Shown here one piece after another: positions 28,823 to 37,759 of a stretch of 37,759 nucleotides of DNA. The position numbers and the translations under genes are program-made. The notes under the pieces were generated by a model that searched no databases, was not told the DNA's origin, and worked only from the letters and a program-made list of their open reading frames with translations. Within the stretch, counting starts at the first letter, position 1; each line of letters begins with the position of its first letter. The stretch is from Caldisericum exile (lineage in GTDB: Bacteria; Caldisericota; Caldisericia; Caldisericales; Caldisericaceae). The DNA lies in assembly GCA_020722505.1 (NCBI GenBank), contig DYKR01000004.1, positions 1 to 37,759 on the forward strand. Direction: 5' to 3'.

Positions 28823-30561
28823 TAAAATACTTTCTCATTATAGGGCTTACTCTATTTTTGATGTTTTCCAATACTTTAAAGGCAACGGGAGCGTATTTTA
28901 ATAACTTTTCTAACTCTCATAAAGAAAACGTAATCGTAATTAGTAGTGGGAATTTAATAAACACACTACTTGAACTTAAAAGCGAATTCACAGATTATAA
29001 CTTCTATTTTATTAAAATTGAAGATATTGGAAGTTCTAACCCAAAAGACATAAGAAACTATATTTTTGAAAGATTTAACTCAGGCTATTTACTCATTGTT
29101 GCAAGTGAAGAAACCATCCCTCCCTTCCCTCTTACAATTACAGAAGAAGGTAATTTTTCTCCTAAAGAGGTTCAAACGGATGCTTTCTTTGGTATTGAAG
29201 AATTAGATTTTGATAACGACGGGAAACTTGACGAACTAAACGATGATATCATTAAAACAGGATTACATTTTAGGTTTGTTGTTGGGCGTATCCCTTTTGA
29301 CACAGAAGAAGAAGTGCAAAATTACATAGATAACCTTGAGAAGTTTAAAACTTTAAAAGATAACATCCTATTAGCTTCATCTTTTATTTCATTTCCAAAC
29401 GAAATTTACGAGAATGCTAACATCCTCACAGGAGATGGCGCAAGACTGATGGAGTTAATAAAAAATGAGTTTTTTAAAAACGCTACCACTCTTTATGAAA
29501 AAGGTGGTGATTTTCCATCCGCATTTAACTCACAACCCCTTACAAAAGAAAATTTTATTAACGAGATAAAAGACAAAAAATTTATTCTTTGGGATGCACA
29601 CGGTTCTAAATACGGGGCTTACTCTGAAACATGGATTGACAAAAACCTAAATGGCTTTCCAGAGAAAAACGAAGAATATTTTACTCCCTTCATAACAACC
29701 ACCGATAGATTTACAACAAACGGCGTTGTTTTTTCTTTAAGTTGTTTAAATTTGAGTGGAAATGACAACCTTGGAAAAACATTCTTAAAAAATGGGGCAG
29801 TTGCCTTTATAGGATCAAGAGATGTGTCATACTCGCCTTCTTATTTTACGCTTCCTCAGGATGGTGGTTCTTCAAGTATCGCATACTATTTTGTTAAAGA
29901 CATATACGATGAAGTTGCCATTGGCAAAGCACTTTACAATTCTTTTACATACTATTTTGAGCACCTTTTTGAAAACGACCTTGAAGACCCGAAAGAAGCG
30001 AATCTTCTTAACATTTATGATTTTAACATCTATGGATTACCTTTTCTTAAATTCAACTTTGAGAATACGGAAGATTTTGAGAATACAACAAAAAGTTGTG
30101 AAAAAATAGTTGATTATAAACTTCATATAGATTCAGGGAGATTTTCTCTTCAAGTAGTTAACCTAAAGGATGCTTTTATAGTTCTCCCCAAAAATTTCTA
30201 TGTAAAAAATCTCTATTTTTTAGACTCCAATTCAAAGCCTATCTACGATTGGTATTTTAACATGATAAGGGTAAATAGCCGCCACAGTTTGCAAATAGAA
30301 GGATACATAAGAGGAGATGTTAATTCAGTAATACAGGTTATAGATAGTGAGTGTAAAAGTGTAATAAACGTAAATGCAAAAGGCTTTAGTCCAACTGATT
30401 TTAATTTTGATGGTGTAGTAAACTCAAAAGATTACGAGATCATTAAAACAAGTTTTGGAAAGACTTACATGTCAAGTGGTTTTAACAATCTATGCGATAT
30501 CAATTACGACCTTAAAGTAGATGGAGTTGATTTATTCCTGTTTTCCATAAATTATGGATAA
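28792..30561 (+). CDS. Secreted C25 (gingipain-like) peptidase with C-terminal type I dockerin
   Basis: Signal peptide; candidate catalytic His (LWDAHGS) and Cys (VFSLSCLNLSG); C-terminal DFNFDGVVNSKDYEIIKTSFGK...CDINYDLKVDGVDLFLFSINYG duplicated Ca-binding repeats. Confidence 0.85.
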   Translation: MGRYKPHKQLVKYFLIIGLTLFLMFSNTLKATGAYFNNFSNSHKENVIVISSGNLINTLLELKSEFTDYNFYFIKIEDIGSSNPKDIRNYIFERFNSGYLLIVASEETIPPFPLTITEEGNFSPKEVQTDAFFGIEELDFDNDGKLDELNDDIIKTGLHFRFVVGRIPFDTEEEVQNYIDNLEKFKTLKDNILLASSFISFPNEIYENANILTGDGARLMELIKNEFFKNATTLYEKGGDFPSAFNSQPLTKENFINEIKDKKFILWDAHGSKYGAYSETWIDKNLNGFPEKNEEYFTPFITTTDRFTTNGVVFSLSCLNLSGNDNLGKTFLKNGAVAFIGSRDVSYSPSYFTLPQDGGSSSIAYYFVKDIYDEVAIGKALYNSFTYYFEHLFENDLEDPKEANLLNIYDFNIYGLPFLKFNFENTEDFENTTKSCEKIVDYKLHIDSGRFSLQVVNLKDAFIVLPKNFYVKNLYFLDSNSKPIYDWYFNMIRVNSRHSLQIEGYIRGDVNSVIQVIDSECKSVINVNAKGFSPTDFNFDGVVNSKDYEIIKTSFGKTYMSSGFNNLCDINYDLKVDGVDLFLFSINYG

Positions 30562-30563
30562 TT

Positions 30564-31082
30564 TTATTTAAGGATAAAAATACCTGTAAAACCTGCAAGA
30601 AGAAGGATTAAAACAGGTGATTTTTTATAAAGCGTAAAAATAAACAAACCGCAAAGAGCCATAAGATAGTATATGGGATTTGAAAAACTATGCTGAATGA
30701 TTAAATAGGATGCATTTATAAGAAGAGCAATTATAACAGGTTTTACACCGAGCATAAATCTTGTGTAAAGGGCGTTTTCTTTAAACTTTTGTTCAAAACG
30801 TGCCACAATAAGAATAATAATAAAGGAAGGCGATACAACTCCAAGTGTTGCAATAATAGAACCAATTACTCCTCTTAGCTCATAGCCAATAAAGGTTGCC
30901 ATATTTAACGCAACAGGCCCTGGTGTAACCTCGGCAACAGAGACAAAATAAAGAAACTTCTCCTGACTTATCCAGTGTAACTCTCTTACAAGAGAATGCT
31001 GAAGGATTGGAAGCATCGCCTGTCCACCGCCTAAGGTTACAATACCAATCTTAAAAAATTCCAAAAACATTCTAAGGAGCAT
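30564..31082 (-). CDS. chrA: Chromate transporter half-subunit
   Basis: FKIGIVTLGGGQAMLPILQ, EVTPGPVALNMATFIGY. Confidence 0.9.
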   Translation of the reverse strand: MLLRMFLEFFKIGIVTLGGGQAMLPILQHSLVRELHWISQEKFLYFVSVAEVTPGPVALNMATFIGYELRGVIGSIIATLGVVSPSFIIILIVARFEQKFKENALYTRFMLGVKPVIIALLINASYLIIQHSFSNPIYYLMALCGLFIFTLYKKSPVLILLLAGFTGIFILK

Positions 31083-31620
31083 CTTTTACCTCAAAAAACT
31101 TTCCAAAAACTATACCCAAAGCCCCGCCAATTAGAATAACATAGATCGGATCAATTCTTATCACAAACAACTCGATAACGGAAAGTAAAAGTATCGATAA
31201 GTAAAAAATTGTTTTTTTTGCTTTTATAAAGAGGTCAAATGTAATATAGACAATTTCTGCAACAACACCAGTAAGAATACCAAGAAAAAATTTTTTTACC
31301 CAAGGAATATCAATAAAATTTGTAAAGTAAATCGATATAAGCAAAATTGTAATAAGAGACGGCAAAGAAACCCCCACAGTTGCAAAGATAGAACCAATTA
31401 AACCTCCCTCTCTATAACCAACAAACGTAGCCATATTTATTGCAATAGGTCCTGGTGTTATTTGGGAGATAGCAAGCATTTCAAGAAATTCATCTTCAGT
31501 TAAGGAATTGTCTCTATAAACTAAAGTTTCTCTCATAAGGGGTATCATTGCATAACCACCACCGATGGTGAATAGTCCTATTTTAAAGAAATTAAAAAAC
31601 AATGAAAAATACTTCCTCAT
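31072..31620 (-). CDS. chrA: Chromate transporter half-subunit
   Basis: FKIGLFTIGGGYAMIPLM, QITPGPIAINMATFVGY. Confidence 0.9.
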   Translation of the reverse strand: MRKYFSLFFNFFKIGLFTIGGGYAMIPLMRETLVYRDNSLTEDEFLEMLAISQITPGPIAINMATFVGYREGGLIGSIFATVGVSLPSLITILLISIYFTNFIDIPWVKKFFLGILTGVVAEIVYITFDLFIKAKKTIFYLSILLLSVIELFVIRIDPIYVILIGGALGIVFGKFFEVKDAP

Positions 31621-32939
31621 TTTTTAGGGAAGTTTCCTTCGTAAGGCCCACTTGCATGCCTTACATTTAAAGAGCTAACTCCAAAAATTTTACTGTAATG
31701 CTTAAGGTAAATGTATATTACCGAAATCAAAATGATCACACCAACAAAAACAAAAGTAAAATTAACCGATACCTTTTCACTTAAAGTTCCTGTAAGAAGA
31801 GAGCCAAACGGAGTAAAACCAAGTAATATAAGTGAGTAAATACTCATAACTCTACCTCTGTAAGATTCCTCGAGTTCCATCTGCAAAAGAGTATTTGCCG
31901 TATTAAGAAAAAGCACCATTGCAAAACCAGATAAGGTAACAAACACTGAAACATAAGTTAAATGATGTATAAGCCCAATAAAAATCTGAGTTAAGCCAAG
32001 AAGTAACGCACTAAAAAATAGATACAGATGTTTTACTCCCTTATAACTAATGACGGCAAGTAATGTGGAGCTCGTTAACGCCCCAACTCCTAAAAGGGAC
32101 ATAAGAAAACCGTATTCAGTTGCGTGTAAATTAAACACATCTTTTGCAAGCGTAGGGATCAACACGTTAAAATTGAGTCCAAAGATATTTACAATGGTAA
32201 ACAATGCAAATATTAAAAGGATAATGGGAATTTTAGCAATGTACTCTAAACCAGCAACAACATCCTTGTTTACATTTTGAAGTTCTTTTAAAGAGAATTT
32301 CCTAACGGATTCTGTTCTTTCAACTATAAAGAATAGAGCAACAATTACAGGTAAAAAGCTTATGGCGTTCAAATAAAAACTCCAAGAGTAGCCCACAAGG
32401 CCAATGAGGATACCTGAAATTACAGGTCCAAAGATACGTGCAAGATTAAACGCAGATGAGTTCAAAGCAATAGAATTCATAAGATGTTCTTTTGGAACAA
32501 GTTCAATATAGAAAGATTGTCTTGCAGGCATATCAATCGTATTGATAAGTCCCATTAAAAAGGCAATGATTAAAATTTGGTAATATTGTATAACTTTGAG
32601 TGTTATAAGTAATCCTAAAATAAAGGCAAGGATAGCTAAAGAAGATTGTGTAAATATAAGGATTTTCTTTTTAGAGAATTTATCAATGAAAACTCCTGCA
32701 TAAAGTGATAAAAATAGCGCTGGTAAAAATTGCACGGCAGATAAAAGCCCGAGTTTGAAAGGGGAATTCGTAATCTGTAATACAAGCCAACCTTGGGCTG
32801 TAGCTTGCATCCAACTGCCTATAACTGAAACAAGTTGACCAAAAAAGAATAGTCTAAAATTCCTATACTTAAAGGAAGGAAAGTGTAGATAAAATCTATT
32901 TTTAATTTTCTCAAAAATTTGATTTTCTTTATTTTCCAT
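31617..32939 (-). CDS. MFS transporter (EntS/DUF894-like)
   Basis: FRNFRLFFFGQLVSVIGSWMQATAQGWLVLQITNSPFKLGL; about 12 TM helices. Confidence 0.9.
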   Translation of the reverse strand: MENKENQIFEKIKNRFYLHFPSFKYRNFRLFFFGQLVSVIGSWMQATAQGWLVLQITNSPFKLGLLSAVQFLPALFLSLYAGVFIDKFSKKKILIFTQSSLAILAFILGLLITLKVIQYYQILIIAFLMGLINTIDMPARQSFYIELVPKEHLMNSIALNSSAFNLARIFGPVISGILIGLVGYSWSFYLNAISFLPVIVALFFIVERTESVRKFSLKELQNVNKDVVAGLEYIAKIPIILLIFALFTIVNIFGLNFNVLIPTLAKDVFNLHATEYGFLMSLLGVGALTSSTLLAVISYKGVKHLYLFFSALLLGLTQIFIGLIHHLTYVSVFVTLSGFAMVLFLNTANTLLQMELEESYRGRVMSIYSLILLGFTPFGSLLTGTLSEKVSVNFTFVFVGVIILISVIYIYLKHYSKIFGVSSLNVRHASGPYEGNFPKK

Positions 32940-33024
32940 AAGGTCCCACAGATTTAAATTTTACCACAAATTTTATTTATTGAAAAATTTTTGCAAAAAT
33001 TTTTCAAAATCCTTTAAAAACTTA

Positions 33025-33052
33025 TTGACAAGATTAAAAATTTGTATAAAAT
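33025..33052 (+). promoter_or_regulatory. Sigma-A-like promoter
   Basis: TTGACA (33025-33030), 16-nt spacer, TAAAAT (33047-33052). Confidence 0.6.
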
Positions 33053-33088
33053 TCAAATCGTTTGAATAATAAATAGGGGGAAGAAGAA

Positions 33089-33877
33089 TTGGCATACAAA
33101 TACATTTATGGGCCTATTATTTCAAGGAGGTTGGGAGTCTCCTTGGGTGTAACTACAATACCTCACAAAGTATGTAGTTTTAATTGTATTTATTGTGAGA
33201 TTGGATTTACTACACTTCAAACCTTACAAAGAAAAGAATACATAAAGGCAGATGACATCTTAAATGAACTCAAAGACTTTTTAGCTAACAACACAAACAA
33301 AATTGACCACATCACCTTTTCAGGTTTAGGTGAACCAACCCTTAATATAAAACTTGGCTACATAATAAGAGAACTCAAAAAGATAACAACCATACCTATT
33401 GCAGTTTTATCGAATGGTTCCCTTATAACCCAAGAAGATGTAAAAGCGGACTTATTAGAGGCAGATATAGTTAAATTTACATTAAATGCAGCAGATGATA
33501 CAACTTATAGAAAGATCAACCTAAATCCTCCCCAAGTAAAAGTTGAAGATGTTATTAAAGACATCGTTGATTTTAGAAAAGTTTTTAAAAATGAACTCTG
33601 GATAGAAGTCCTATTAGTAAAAGGAATCAACAATACCATTGGAAATTATCTAAATCTTTACAACGCCCTTTCTTTAATTAGGCCCGATAAAATACATATA
33701 AATACCGTTGTAAGAGCACCTGCTCTAAAAGTTTCTGAGCCTTTATCGTTTTCTGAACTGCTTGAAGCATCACGTATCATTAACCACGGTTCAGAGGTAA
33801 TATACAAAAAGGGAAGCAGAAGGATTGCACCTCAAACCCAAATTATAAATGCTTCAAATTCAAAATCACTTAGTTAA
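33089..33877 (+). CDS. Radical SAM protein (COG0731, TYW1-related)
   Basis: GPIISRRLGVSLGV, CSFNCIYCEIG, TFSGLGEPTLN; TTG start with AGGGGGAAG upstream. Confidence 0.88.
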   Translation: MAYKYIYGPIISRRLGVSLGVTTIPHKVCSFNCIYCEIGFTTLQTLQRKEYIKADDILNELKDFLANNTNKIDHITFSGLGEPTLNIKLGYIIRELKKITTIPIAVLSNGSLITQEDVKADLLEADIVKFTLNAADDTTYRKINLNPPQVKVEDVIKDIVDFRKVFKNELWIEVLLVKGINNTIGNYLNLYNALSLIRPDKIHINTVVRAPALKVSEPLSFSELLEASRIINHGSEVIYKKGSRRIAPQTQIINASNSKSLS

Positions 33878-34599
33878 CTATTTTCATTGATTATTTGGGA
33901 GAGCACAAATTCTGCCGTTGAAATAAACGTCTGGTCTTTTAAAGTGTCAATTGTCCTTGGATGGGGAATATCCACATTGACAATTTCTTGCACTTTTCCA
34001 GGATAATCATGCATAATAACAACTATATCTGAAAGGAATACCGCTTCTTCAACATCATGGGTCACCATAATTGTTGAAAAATAAAATTTTAACCTCATTT
34101 CCTCAAGATAAAGCCAAAGTTTTCTTCTGTTTAGGGCATCCACTGCACCAAAGGGTTCATCTAAAAGAAGAAGTTTTGAATCCGTTAAAAGAGTTCTGAG
34201 TAAAGACGCCCTTTGATACATACCACCTGAAAGCACCTTAGGATAATTGTTTTCAAAGCCTTTTAGACCAAATTGTTCAAGTAGCGGGTATATTCTTTCT
34301 TTTGCTTTTTTTGAAGAATACCCCCTTATTAGTAAGGGGATTTCAAGATTTTTAAGAACAAAAAACCATGGAAGTAGCACGCCTTTTTGTGGCATATATC
34401 CTACAGGCCCCTCAGGGCGTAAAATTTCACCTTCATAAGGCATGAGGCCTGCAACTGCTTTAAGAAGTGTGGTTTTACCGCAACCTGAGGGACCAATTAT
34501 TGCAAGATGCTTACCTTGGGGAAGTGAAAAACTTACCCTATCTACTGCAAGAAAACCTTCATAATAGACGCTAACTTCTCTAACCTCTACTTTTGACAT
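33874..34599 (-). CDS. thiZ: Thiamine-precursor ABC transporter ATP-binding protein
   Basis: IGPSGCGKTTLLKAVAGL, LSGGMYQRASLLRTLL, LLLDEPFGAVDALNR; operon downstream of TPP riboswitch. Confidence 0.88.
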   Translation of the reverse strand: MSKVEVREVSVYYEGFLAVDRVSFSLPQGKHLAIIGPSGCGKTTLLKAVAGLMPYEGEILRPEGPVGYMPQKGVLLPWFFVLKNLEIPLLIRGYSSKKAKERIYPLLEQFGLKGFENNYPKVLSGGMYQRASLLRTLLTDSKLLLLDEPFGAVDALNRRKLWLYLEEMRLKFYFSTIMVTHDVEEAVFLSDIVVIMHDYPGKVQEIVNVDIPHPRTIDTLKDQTFISTAEFVLSQIINENS

Positions 34600-35585
34600 G
34601 GCAAAAATTCATTTGTAAAAAGTTCGTTTAGGTCTTTAGGGAAAGAGTTTATTACTTTAAGTTTAAGCATTAGATTGGTAAAGTTCTCCCATACAGATGG
34701 TTTCATATAACCAAAACAACCATTTTCATCAAGATAAAGAGGTGATAGCCATTTTTGAGATTCCATAACAAGGTCTTTATTGAGTTCAGGTGCATACTTA
34801 AGAAGTATGGAAGCTGCCTCTTCTGGGTTTTTCGCTGCGTATGTGTAACCTTCAGAAATCGCCTCAACAAAAGCTCTTACAATATCTTTTTTGTTTTCTA
34901 CCATATCTCTACTTGTAATAAAAATGGGCGTGTAGTGGTCAAACCCTTCAACATGGTCTTTCAAACTGTAAAATGTAAAATCTAAGTTTCTTAATTTTGC
35001 GTCAATTCCTTCCCAACCATAAAAAATCCATGTAAAATCGTAAACATGCTTCTCAAGTCCTGTAATCTGGTCAAAAACTCCGAGTTCTACCTTTCTAATG
35101 GTTTTAGGGTCTACTCCGTTTTGTTCTGCAACATAATCAACGATAGTATTTTCCCAACTCGAACCCCAACCCCCATAAGTTTTATTAGCAAAATCTTTTG
35201 GTGAATTAATTCCGCTTTCTTTAAGCCATATAAATCCTGATGTATCATGTTGAAGTATCGCTGAAATTGCAACAATTGGGGCATTCTCATTAACAACATA
35301 ACGTGTTAAACCCTCTTGGAAGGAGATACCAAAATCGGCTTTACCCGAGGATACTGCACTCTCTGGCCATACTTCAGATGGTTGAATGATTTTCACATTG
35401 AGATTCCTTTTAGAAAAGTACCCTTTTTCAACGGCAACGTATATACCTGTGTGGTTTGTGTTTGGTGTCCAATCAAGCATAAGTATGACATCCGTTGTGT
35501 TAGAAAGTTTTGTTTCTTTTGGCGTGCAACCAGTTGAAGCCAAAAATAACACAAATACTACTAAAAAAACTACTAACTTCTTCAT
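34587..35585 (-). CDS. thiY: NMT1/THI5-like substrate-binding lipoprotein
   Basis: Lipobox STGC; VILMLDWTPNTNHTGIYVAVEKGYF. Confidence 0.9.
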   Translation of the reverse strand: MKKLVVFLVVFVLFLASTGCTPKETKLSNTTDVILMLDWTPNTNHTGIYVAVEKGYFSKRNLNVKIIQPSEVWPESAVSSGKADFGISFQEGLTRYVVNENAPIVAISAILQHDTSGFIWLKESGINSPKDFANKTYGGWGSSWENTIVDYVAEQNGVDPKTIRKVELGVFDQITGLEKHVYDFTWIFYGWEGIDAKLRNLDFTFYSLKDHVEGFDHYTPIFITSRDMVENKKDIVRAFVEAISEGYTYAAKNPEEAASILLKYAPELNKDLVMESQKWLSPLYLDENGCFGYMKPSVWENFTNLMLKLKVINSFPKDLNELFTNEFLPCQK

Positions 35586-36460
35586 TTTTCACCTCCTAAA
35601 TATCTTGTAAATCTTCTACGGAGGGATACTGCAATGCCCCAAGTGATGAGGCTGAAGCCTATGATTATCACTGCCCCTGCAAAAACCTGTCCGAGTTCAA
35701 AGGAAGAGAAAGATCGTCTTATGTAAAGGCCCATACCTATATCAGTGCCCATCCACTCAGCCGTTAGAGTGCCTAAAATCGCATAAGGAGACGAAATTTC
35801 AATACCAGTTAAAATGTATGTAAGAGTGTGGGGTAATACCACGAACTTAAAGATATCCGAAGTTTTTGCGCCAATTGCCTTAAGCACATCAACCATATCA
35901 GGATCAATACTCTTTAGGCCAACAAGTGTATTTACTGTAATGGGAAAGAATGTAGCCCATACAACCACTCCAATTTTAGGAAGGCTTCCAAAACCAAACC
36001 AAAGTATGATAAGAGGCGCAATTGCGATTGTAGGAGTAGACTGAGAAATAACAGCCACTGGGTAAATGAAGTCTTCAATTGGTCTAATAAGGTGCATCAA
36101 AAAGGCAAGAGAAACACCAAACAGAATTGAAAGCGTAAAACCAAAGAAAGTTATCTTGAGTGTGGAGATGAGGTTAGGTATAATAACATCTTTTTGGGAA
36201 ATAATAATGTGTAAAACTTTTACAGGAGAAGGCAGTATATAGGAAGGAATAAGAAGAAGGCAATCCGTTACAAGATACCATAAATAAACAAAAATGAAGA
36301 ATGAAAGGATTTTAAGTATACGTGAATCTTTAATGAAAAGTGAAAGGCTTACAACAAGCAAAAGAAAGGCTGATAAAGTAACGAATTTATTTGGTGTAAA
36401 AGTAAGTAGAAATAGAAACACAAGGAGTGCAACCTTAAAGGTGGTTTGGTACTTTTTCAA
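35582..36460 (-). CDS. thiX: Thiamine-precursor ABC transporter permease
   Basis: Permease motif ISSPYAILGTLTAEWMGTDIGMG; start reassigned to TTG 36460 (LKKYQTTFK) behind AGGAGG, since ORF-track start 36514 is inside the TPP aptamer. Confidence 0.85.
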   Translation of the reverse strand: MKKYQTTFKVALLVFLFLLTFTPNKFVTLSAFLLLVVSLSLFIKDSRILKILSFFIFVYLWYLVTDCLLLIPSYILPSPVKVLHIIISQKDVIIPNLISTLKITFFGFTLSILFGVSLAFLMHLIRPIEDFIYPVAVISQSTPTIAIAPLIILWFGFGSLPKIGVVVWATFFPITVNTLVGLKSIDPDMVDVLKAIGAKTSDIFKFVVLPHTLTYILTGIEISSPYAILGTLTAEWMGTDIGMGLYIRRSFSSFELGQVFAGAVIIIGFSLITWGIAVSLRRRFTRYLGGEK

Positions 36461-36469
36461 ACTTTTAAA

Positions 36470-36488
36470 CCTCCTAAAATTTAGGAGG
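36470..36488 (-). promoter_or_regulatory. SD-sequestering hairpin (riboswitch expression platform)
   Basis: CCTCCTAAATTTTAGGAGG: AGGAGG of thiX paired with upstream CCTCCT. Confidence 0.75.
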
Positions 36489-36510
36489 GCACAGGGCAAT
36501 AAACCTTGCA

Positions 36511-36601
36511 CCATCTCCCTACGCCGGCATTACCCGGATCAGGTTCCAGGGGTCGAGCAAATACTTTGCTCCTCTCAGCTTCAAAAAGCTCCCCCGTAGC
36601 C
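36511..36601 (-). ncRNA. TPP (THI element) riboswitch
   Basis: Minus strand CTACGGGGGAGCTTTTTGAAGCTGAGAGGAGC...GACCCCTGGAACCTGATCCGGGTAATGCCGGCGTAGGGAG matches THI-box consensus. Confidence 0.97.
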
Positions 36602-36671
36602 ATATTAATTGTAACAAAATTTAGAAAAATTTCAAACATTTTATCATTCAACCTTATAAAATTCGTTAAAA

Positions 36672-37548
36672 TCATTCCTGTGTAAAATCGATAGAAAAGG
36701 AGTTATTTTTTTCAAATATTACAACTACCATTTTAGTAAAAATTTCTTTTAACACTGGAACTTTTACAAACAAACTTAGAAAACTTCTCAAGGGAACTTC
36801 TCTATAATATACTAAAGACAATTTGGTATTTGAATATATATGTTTAAATTTTTTTATAGTCATTTTATTTATATATGAGAAAAATTCTTTGCCTTTTTCG
36901 TCTCTTGAAATCCTGAATTTTATTCTCTCTTCAGAATCGGGCAGATTTTTTGCAAGATCCTTATAAACTTCTATTAATGTATCATCATCAAAAAAAATCT
37001 GTACCCAGGGGATACCTACTAAATCGCTTAAATGAGCACCATAGGGGTGATAATAAGGTGGAAAATTCACATACAACCTGCCCTTTGGTTTTAAAACTCT
37101 GTAACATTCGTTAAGCACCTCAAGAGGTTTTTGCAAATGCTCCATTGCATCGTTCATTATTATTGTGTCAAAAAAATTATCTTCGAAAGGTAGTTTTGAA
37201 GCATCAGCTAAAACAAACTCAAATCTATCGATGAGATTTTTCTTTCGGGCAAGAGTAAGTGCTTCTTCTTTGTATTTTGGAATGATATCTATTCCGTATA
37301 TTTTTTTCACGCCGCACGATGCATAATACAGAGTTTTACCCGCAGCACCGCAGCCAATATCAAGAACAGTTTTATCTTTAAACATTTCTTCAACTGTGGA
37401 ATATTCAAGAAAATACTTGATAGTTTCCACTCCTCTTTCAAATTGCCACTGCGCATACGTTTTTACACCATCTTGCTCAAGATTGAAGGGAGGAAGGCAG
37501 AAATAATCTATTTACTAATTTACAAATGTTTTTCTTAAATTCACTCAT
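36672..37548 (-). CDS. Class I SAM-dependent methyltransferase with apparent +1 frameshift near the N-terminus
   Basis: VLDIGCGAAGKTLYYASCG...NDAMEHLQKP; coding continues upstream of 37430 (FNLEQDGVKTYAQWQFERGVETIKYFL), and a good start ATG 37548 with AGGAG lies one frame off. Confidence 0.75.
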
Positions 37549-37759
37549 ACTTAATCTCCTTCTTTTTACTACAAGTTTACCCTTAATATGGTATTTTTGT
37601 CAAGTGCCTACTTTTCGTAAGACAACCACTGCCTTTTTAAAACCTTTTTGTATTTACTTTATCAAAACTTAGAAATTTTTATTAGCCAATAATACTAACC
37701 CAATATCTTATGGGATTAGCACAGTAATTAATCTAATATTTGAAAAAGGGGGAGTCTTG

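Noticed and set aside
30564-31620. Split chrA as a broken gene
   Set aside because: Two half-size chromate transporter genes, each with intact motifs and overlapping, are a known arrangement rather than a frameshift.
36481-36675. 64-aa minus-strand ORF spanning the TPP aptamer
   Set aside because: Overlaps conserved riboswitch sequence, including LEPDPGNAGVGRWCK from the THI box; not protein-like.
6-37759. tRNA, rRNA, prophage or transposon genes
   Set aside because: No sequence with convincing tRNA/rRNA conserved blocks, integrase, transposase or phage structural genes was recognised by eye.

Overview
AT-rich bacterial chromosomal window, probably an anaerobic thermophile; Caldisericum-like is a guess from overall protein flavour and is not tested. 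Most of it is compact housekeeping and accessory metabolism: a wHTH regulator with a divergent GGR-family oxidoreductase; a degenerate Dna2/Upf1-like SF1 helicase; a SCIFF-type ranthipeptide precursor with its radical SAM/SPASM maturase; a decayed lamin-tail-domain gene not in the ORF track; a nucleoside import and catabolism operon (ribokinase, two nucleoside hydrolases, BMP-type ABC transporter, MtaD-like deaminase, PF04008 adenosine-specific kinase); a glycosyltransferase; a cluster of palindromic dispersed repeats; a roughly 60-aa protein resembling the isolated glycyl-radical tail of NrdD; a SIMPL protein; a FAS-II cluster (fabZ-fabH-fabD-fabG-acpP-fabF); ilvE; a PAS-GGDEF protein; clpB; rsmG; a C25 (gingipain-like) protease with a C-terminal dockerin; split chrA; an MFS exporter; a TYW1-like radical SAM protein; and a TPP-riboswitch-controlled thiXYZ operon followed by a frameshifted methyltransferase. 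The best candidates for follow-up are the stand-alone glycyl-radical-tail protein, the 5-Cys SCIFF variant, the helicase-like protein with broken catalytic motifs, the apparently leaderless promoters, the dockerin-tagged protease and the repeat cluster. No CRISPR array, tRNA, rRNA or transposase was recognised.
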